IMG/VR virus record: IMGVR_UViG_3300030107_008154
Span: 1-36,884 of that record
Strand: one strand, 5' to 3'
Length of the DNA: 36,884 nucleotides
From: a virus
The notes under the pieces: generated by a model
Databases searched by the model: none
What the model saw: the letters and a program-made list of their open reading frames with translations, nothing else
What the model was told of the DNA's origin: nothing
Shown: positions 36,844 to 36,884 of the stretch, one piece after another
Position numbering within the stretch: position 1 is the stretch's first letter
Layout: every line of letters starts with the position of its first letter
Position numbers and translations under genes: made by a program

Positions 36844-36884
36844 ATGGAATTGCTAAAAAAGTATATTGAAGAGATTACCAAAGA
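36844..36884 (+). CDS. start of a divergent gene, truncated by window end
   Basis: An ATG at 36844 opens a plus-strand frame reading MELLKKYIEEITK to the last base, with 13 codons visible. The short charged helix with YIEE resembles other targeting-type N-termini here. Upstream is an AT-rich region shared with the late promoter of the divergent gene, with no exact element on this strand. Only partial support. Confidence 0.45.
   Translation, partial: MELLKKYIEEITK

Noticed and set aside
1-36884. tRNA genes, CRISPR arrays, insertion sequences
   Set aside because: Intergenic gaps are all under 100 bases once small genes are placed. No cloverleaf, repeat-spacer series, transposase or terminal repeats were seen.

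Overview
The window is a piece of an AT-rich T4-like (myovirus) phage genome, most likely an uncultured marine phage of a Gram-negative host. The evidence is a T4-type head cluster on the minus strand (portal gp20, prohead protease gp21, scaffold gp22, N-terminal part of major capsid gp23, a gp4-like head-completion nuclease and a gp15-like tail-completion protein), T4-type late promoter elements (NATAAATA or CTAAATA), and near-total gene packing with overlapping starts and stops. The host cannot be named. Heptose and nucleotide-sugar genes suggest a Gram-negative cell surface. No tRNA, CRISPR array, insertion sequence or gap above 100 bases without a gene was found.

Layout. (1) 1-7.6 kb: head and neck genes, minus strand, most with their own late element; one small plus-strand gene (4197-4616) sits inside the block and shares a palindromic bidirectional late promoter. 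(2) 7.7-10.8 kb: a DinG/XPD-like helicase, two small proteins, a GroES-like co-chaperonin and a likely clamp-loader small subunit. (3) 10.8-26.9 kb: a long minus-strand run of overlapping metabolic genes: the two halves of HldE as separate proteins, a small HAD hydrolase, cupins, flavodoxin, APRT-like PRTase, a SPASM-like radical SAM protein, a B12-type radical SAM protein, four glycosyltransferase-like proteins, a ColD/RfbH-like PLP enzyme with His in place of the Schiff-base Lys, a split minimal ThDP enzyme, an NAD-dependent epimerase/dehydratase, an RmlC-like epimerase and an Mpo1-like membrane protein. Together these look like a pathway for an unusual deoxy, possibly branched or C-methylated, sugar. 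(4) 26.2-30.8 kb: 7-deazaguanine precursor genes QueE, QueD and FolE2, with a PhoH-like ATPase and a virion-type SH3 protein between them. QueC and any DNA transglycosylase (DpdA) are not in the window. (5) 30.8-36.9 kb: a minus-strand late operon of probable virion cargo. Many of its products begin with a short charged/aromatic helix and an (L/I)xE site, like T4 capsid-targeting peptides cut by gp21. They include a retropepsin-like protease, a nucleotidylyltransferase, a KxDG ligase-like protein, a PD-(D/E)xK-like nuclease and a Cys/Lys-rich basic protein.

Regulation. Two promoter classes can be read by eye. Late elements (xxTAAATA or xATAAATA) precede structural and cargo genes. Sigma70-like promoters (TTGAAA or similar, 15-16 bases, TATAAT) precede QueE, QueD, FolE2 and the DUF366-like gene. 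In seven late cases the element is exactly 5 bases from the ATG, and the early elements are 6, 7, 7 and 10 bases away. By T4 and sigma70 geometry this places transcription starts at or within a few bases of the start codon in most of them, so many mRNAs should be leaderless.

The most notable points are the leaderless promoter architecture, the predicted injected-enzyme cargo block, the ColD-like plus split-ThDP sugar pathway with split HldE, and the incomplete 7-deazaguanine pathway with an odd QueE cysteine motif.
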